Assembly (NCBI GenBank): GCA_017883165.1
Contig: JADGOC010000014.1
Location: 1 to 43,547 of the forward strand
Reading direction: 5' to 3'
Length of the DNA stretch: 43,547 nt
DNA from: Acidobacteriota bacterium
GTDB lineage: Bacteria; Acidobacteriota; Vicinamibacteria; Vicinamibacterales; CAVVIG01
The position numbers and the translations under genes were made by a program. This document shows, piece after piece, positions 41,136 through 43,547 of this stretch (the stretch's first letter is position 1; every line of letters begins with the position of its first letter). The notes beneath the pieces were generated by a model. It saw only the letters and a program-made list of their open reading frames with translations, was not told the origin of the DNA and searched no databases.

Positions 41136-43547
41136 CTACTGTACAACGATGCTCACTAGCGGCCCCTTCGCGATCATCACCTTGCGAACGGTCTTGCCGG
41201 TGATATGCGTGCGCACGGCGGCGTCCGACAGCGCGAGCTCCCTCAGATCGTCGTCCGCGATACCGGCCGGCACCGTGAGCCGTGCGCGGACCTTGCCGTT
41301 GATTTGCACGGGCACGACGACCTCATCGGCTTTCGCGACCTCGGCGTCAAACGCCGGCCACTCCGCGTTCGAGAGCCCGTCGGCGTGACCGAGGTTCGCC
41401 CACAGTTCCTCGGCCGTGTGCGGCGCAAACGGCGACAGCATCACGACGAGCGCATCGATCGCCTCGCGCAACACGGCGATCGTCTGCAGCCGATCGGTGC
41501 GGCCGCCGGACGGCTCCACCCGCGCCGGCGCGCCGTGCGCGGTCCCCTCGCTGAACTTGTAGAGCTCGTTGACGAGCTCCATCAGCGACGACACCGCCGT
41601 GTTGAGGTGCATGCGATCTTCGATGTCGGCCGTGACCCGGCGGATCGTCTCGTGCGTCTTGCGACGCAGATCGCGCTCCGCTGGCGTGCAGTCGTCGCCG
41701 CACGCGGGGATGCCTTCCCCGCCGATCGTTTCGGCCCAGTGATCGACCATCCGCCACACGCGCACGAGAAAACGGAAGCTGCCGTCAAGGCCGGCGTCAT
41801 TCCATTCGACTTCCTTCTCGGGTGGCGCCACGAACATCACGTACAGCCGCAGCGGGTCGGCGCCGTACTTCTCGAGCATGTCGTCGGGATCGACGACGTT
41901 GCCCTTCGACTTGGACATGACGTGGCCGTCCTTGAGCACCATGCCCTGGGTGAGCAGGCGCGTGAACGGCTCGTCGAAGTTCACCAGGCCGACATCGCGC
42001 AGCACCCGGGTGAAGAAGCGCGAATACAGCAGGTGCAGAATCGCGTGCTCCACGCCGCCGCTGTAGAAATCAACCGGCATCCAGTACGCCGCCTTGGCCG
42101 GATCGAAGGGCTGCTCTGTGTTCGTCGGATCGCAGAAACGGAGGTAGTACCACGACGAATCGACGAAGGTGTCCATCGTGTCGGTTTCGCGTCGCGCCGG
42201 TCCGCCGCACGTGGGACACGTCGTGTTCACGAACTCCGGCACCTGCGCCAGCGGCGAATCGCCGCGCCCGGTGAACGTCGTCACCGTCGGCAACCTGACC
42301 GGCAGTTGCTCGTACGGCACCGGCACGACGCCGTCCTTGTCGCAGTAGAGCACCGGGATCGGCGTGCCCCAGTAACGCTGGCGTGAGATGCCCCAGTCTT
42401 TCAAGCGATACTGGATCTCGCCCGCGCCGACGCCGCGGCGCTCGGCGTCCGCGATCATCGTCTTGATCACGGCCGGCGCTTCCTGCCCGGTGTACGGACC
42501 GGAATTCACGACGCGCCCGTAGGCGCTCGACGCTTCGGTCAGGCTCTCCACGGATGCCGCCTCGTCGCCTGTCTGCACGGCGATGCGAATCGGGAGCTGG
42601 TACTTGCGGGCGAATTCGAAGTCGCGTTGATCGTGCGCGGGAACGGCCATGATCGCGCCGGTGCCGTACTCGGCCAGCACGAAGTTGGCCACCCAGATCG
42701 GCACGGCCTCACCGGTGAACGGATTGATCGCGGTGCGGCCGGTGTCGAAACCTTCCTTGTCGATCGCGCCGGTGAGCCGCGCGCCGCGATCGAGCGCCCG
42801 GAACCTGGCGACGCGGTCGCGCATGGCCTTCGGATCGGCGCTCTCGTTCGCGAAGCGGTGGACGATGGCGTGCTCGGGCGCGAGCAGAACGAAGGTCGCA
42901 CCGTAGATGGTATCGATGCGCGTCGTGAAGATCTCGATCGCGTCACCCGCCGCTGGCGTCCCGCCGCCCGCCGGGACCACCGGAAACGTGATCCGCGCGC
43001 CTTCCGACCGCCCGATCCAGTTGCGCTGCATCAGGACGACTTTCTCGGGCCACGCCTCGAGCGTGTCGAGCCCTTTCAGCAGCTGGTCGGCGTACTCGGT
43101 GATGCGGAAGAACCACTGCTCCAGCTCGCGCGTCTCGACCGGCGTGCCGCACCGCCAGCACGCGCCGTCGACGACCTGCTCGTTGGCGAGCACCGTCTGG
43201 CAGCTCGGACACCAATTCACTGATGACCGCCGGCGGTACGCCAGGCCGCGCTCGAACATCTTCAGGAAGATCCACTGGTTGAACTTGTAGTACTCAGGCA
43301 GGCAGGTGGCGAGCTCGCGCTCCCACGCGTAGCTGATGCCGAGGCGCTGCAGCTGCCCCTTCATGTGGGCGATGTTGTCGAGCGTGGACGTTTCGGGATG
43401 AATCCCGCTCTTGATCGCGGCGTTCTCCGCCGGGAGCCCGAACGCGTCCCAGCCGAATGGATGGAGCACGTTGAAGCCGCGCAGACGCTTCATCCGCGCC
43501 ATCACGTCGCCGATGATGTAATTGCGCACGTGCCCCACGTGCGCGTG
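41136..43547 (-). CDS. leuS: Leucyl-tRNA synthetase, 5' end beyond window
   Basis: 804 codons are present; the N-terminus lies past the right edge. The frame enters at HAHVGHVRNYIIGD, which contains the HIGH-type motif HVGH, and continues GFNVLHPFGWDAFGLPAENAAIKSG. CP1 editing domain sequence (EIFTTRIDTIYGATFVLLAPEH, YGTGAIMAVPAHDQRDFEFA), zinc-type Cys pairs (CPSC, CWRC), MSKSKGNVVDPD and the anticodon-binding region follow. The C-terminal NGKVRARLTVPAG domain ends normally at the TAG at 41136-41138. Only about 40 residues should be missing. Confidence 0.97.
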   Translation of the reverse strand, partial: HAHVGHVRNYIIGDVMARMKRLRGFNVLHPFGWDAFGLPAENAAIKSGIHPETSTLDNIAHMKGQLQRLGISYAWERELATCLPEYYKFNQWIFLKMFERGLAYRRRSSVNWCPSCQTVLANEQVVDGACWRCGTPVETRELEQWFFRITEYADQLLKGLDTLEAWPEKVVLMQRNWIGRSEGARITFPVVPAGGGTPAAGDAIEIFTTRIDTIYGATFVLLAPEHAIVHRFANESADPKAMRDRVARFRALDRGARLTGAIDKEGFDTGRTAINPFTGEAVPIWVANFVLAEYGTGAIMAVPAHDQRDFEFARKYQLPIRIAVQTGDEAASVESLTEASSAYGRVVNSGPYTGQEAPAVIKTMIADAERRGVGAGEIQYRLKDWGISRQRYWGTPIPVLYCDKDGVVPVPYEQLPVRLPTVTTFTGRGDSPLAQVPEFVNTTCPTCGGPARRETDTMDTFVDSSWYYLRFCDPTNTEQPFDPAKAAYWMPVDFYSGGVEHAILHLLYSRFFTRVLRDVGLVNFDEPFTRLLTQGMVLKDGHVMSKSKGNVVDPDDMLEKYGADPLRLYVMFVAPPEKEVEWNDAGLDGSFRFLVRVWRMVDHWAETIGGEGIPACGDDCTPAERDLRRKTHETIRRVTADIEDRMHLNTAVSSLMELVNELYKFSEGTAHGAPARVEPSGGRTDRLQTIAVLREAIDALVVMLSPFAPHTAEELWANLGHADGLSNAEWPAFDAEVAKADEVVVPVQINGKVRARLTVPAGIADDDLRELALSDAAVRTHITGKTVRKVMIAKGPLVSIVVQ

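Noticed and set aside
41078-41146. Longer LptE beginning at 41146 with a His/Gly-rich leader
   Set aside because: The leader is a translation of the repeat's right arm and would bury the signal peptide; the ATG at 41077 gives a standard lipoprotein signal.

Overview
The window is a dense, GC-rich (about two-thirds G+C) stretch of bacterial chromosome that is almost entirely housekeeping genes. The gene content points to a Gram-negative-type soil bacterium: an LptE-like lipoprotein, a PBP1-type transpeptidase, a PilT motor, and HrcA with a CIRCE site. BshC (bacillithiol pathway), PEGA-domain kinase-like proteins and a long carboxypeptidase-regulatory-like exported protein are typical of Acidobacteriota, class Vicinamibacteria. 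That placement is inference from gene content only; there is no 16S rRNA here.

Layout. Positions 1-6671 run leftward: tRNA-Gly(GCC), galT, yraN, a class III aminotransferase, cysS, a small orphan protein, ribF, a metallo-beta-lactamase-fold hydrolase and a DUF1844 protein. mazG (+) follows, then a decayed GxxExxY (PD-(D/E)XK-type) gene between inverted repeats, then comEC, carB, carA and a membrane PEGA pseudokinase, all leftward. From 16921 to 28655 genes run rightward: bshC, a class A PBP, xdhC, an amidohydrolase, hrcA-grpE-dnaJ-prmA under a CIRCE element, and an exported regulatory-like protein. rsmE is inverted and fires back-to-back with a Ser/Thr kinase. The kinase leads into ilvE-pilT-recX-alaS and a lytic transglycosylase. 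The right end holds a leftward ABC exporter pair, rpsT (+), and leftward leuS-lptE-holA; leuS runs off the window.

Genes are tightly packed, with many ATGA, GTGA or TGATG start/stop overlaps, so most belong to translationally coupled operons. GTG and TTG starts are common (galT, yraN, PBP, recX, rpsT, comEC, dnaJ, prmA), and one gene appears to use CTG. Several promoters place the -10 hexamer exactly 8 nt before the start codon (rsmE, the Ser/Thr kinase, alaS, bshC), which suggests leaderless mRNAs.

The most unusual content lies in the few intergenic gaps. Three families of short-period repeats occupy them: a CACRAAG/CTTYGTG family at three loci, a GTGATGGG family at two loci, and an AGTCGCC heptad at one. 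Two families form inverted arms able to fold into long hairpins. They abut or enter coding sequence: one copy encodes the last residues and stop of mazG, one encodes the hydrophobic core of the LptE signal peptide, one supplies the stop codon of the transglycosylase, and one sits directly against the holA start. One CACRAAG copy encloses the remnant of a GxxExxY nuclease-fold gene. This raises the possibility of an undescribed small mobile element with an autonomous (nuclease-bearing) form and empty hairpin derivatives.
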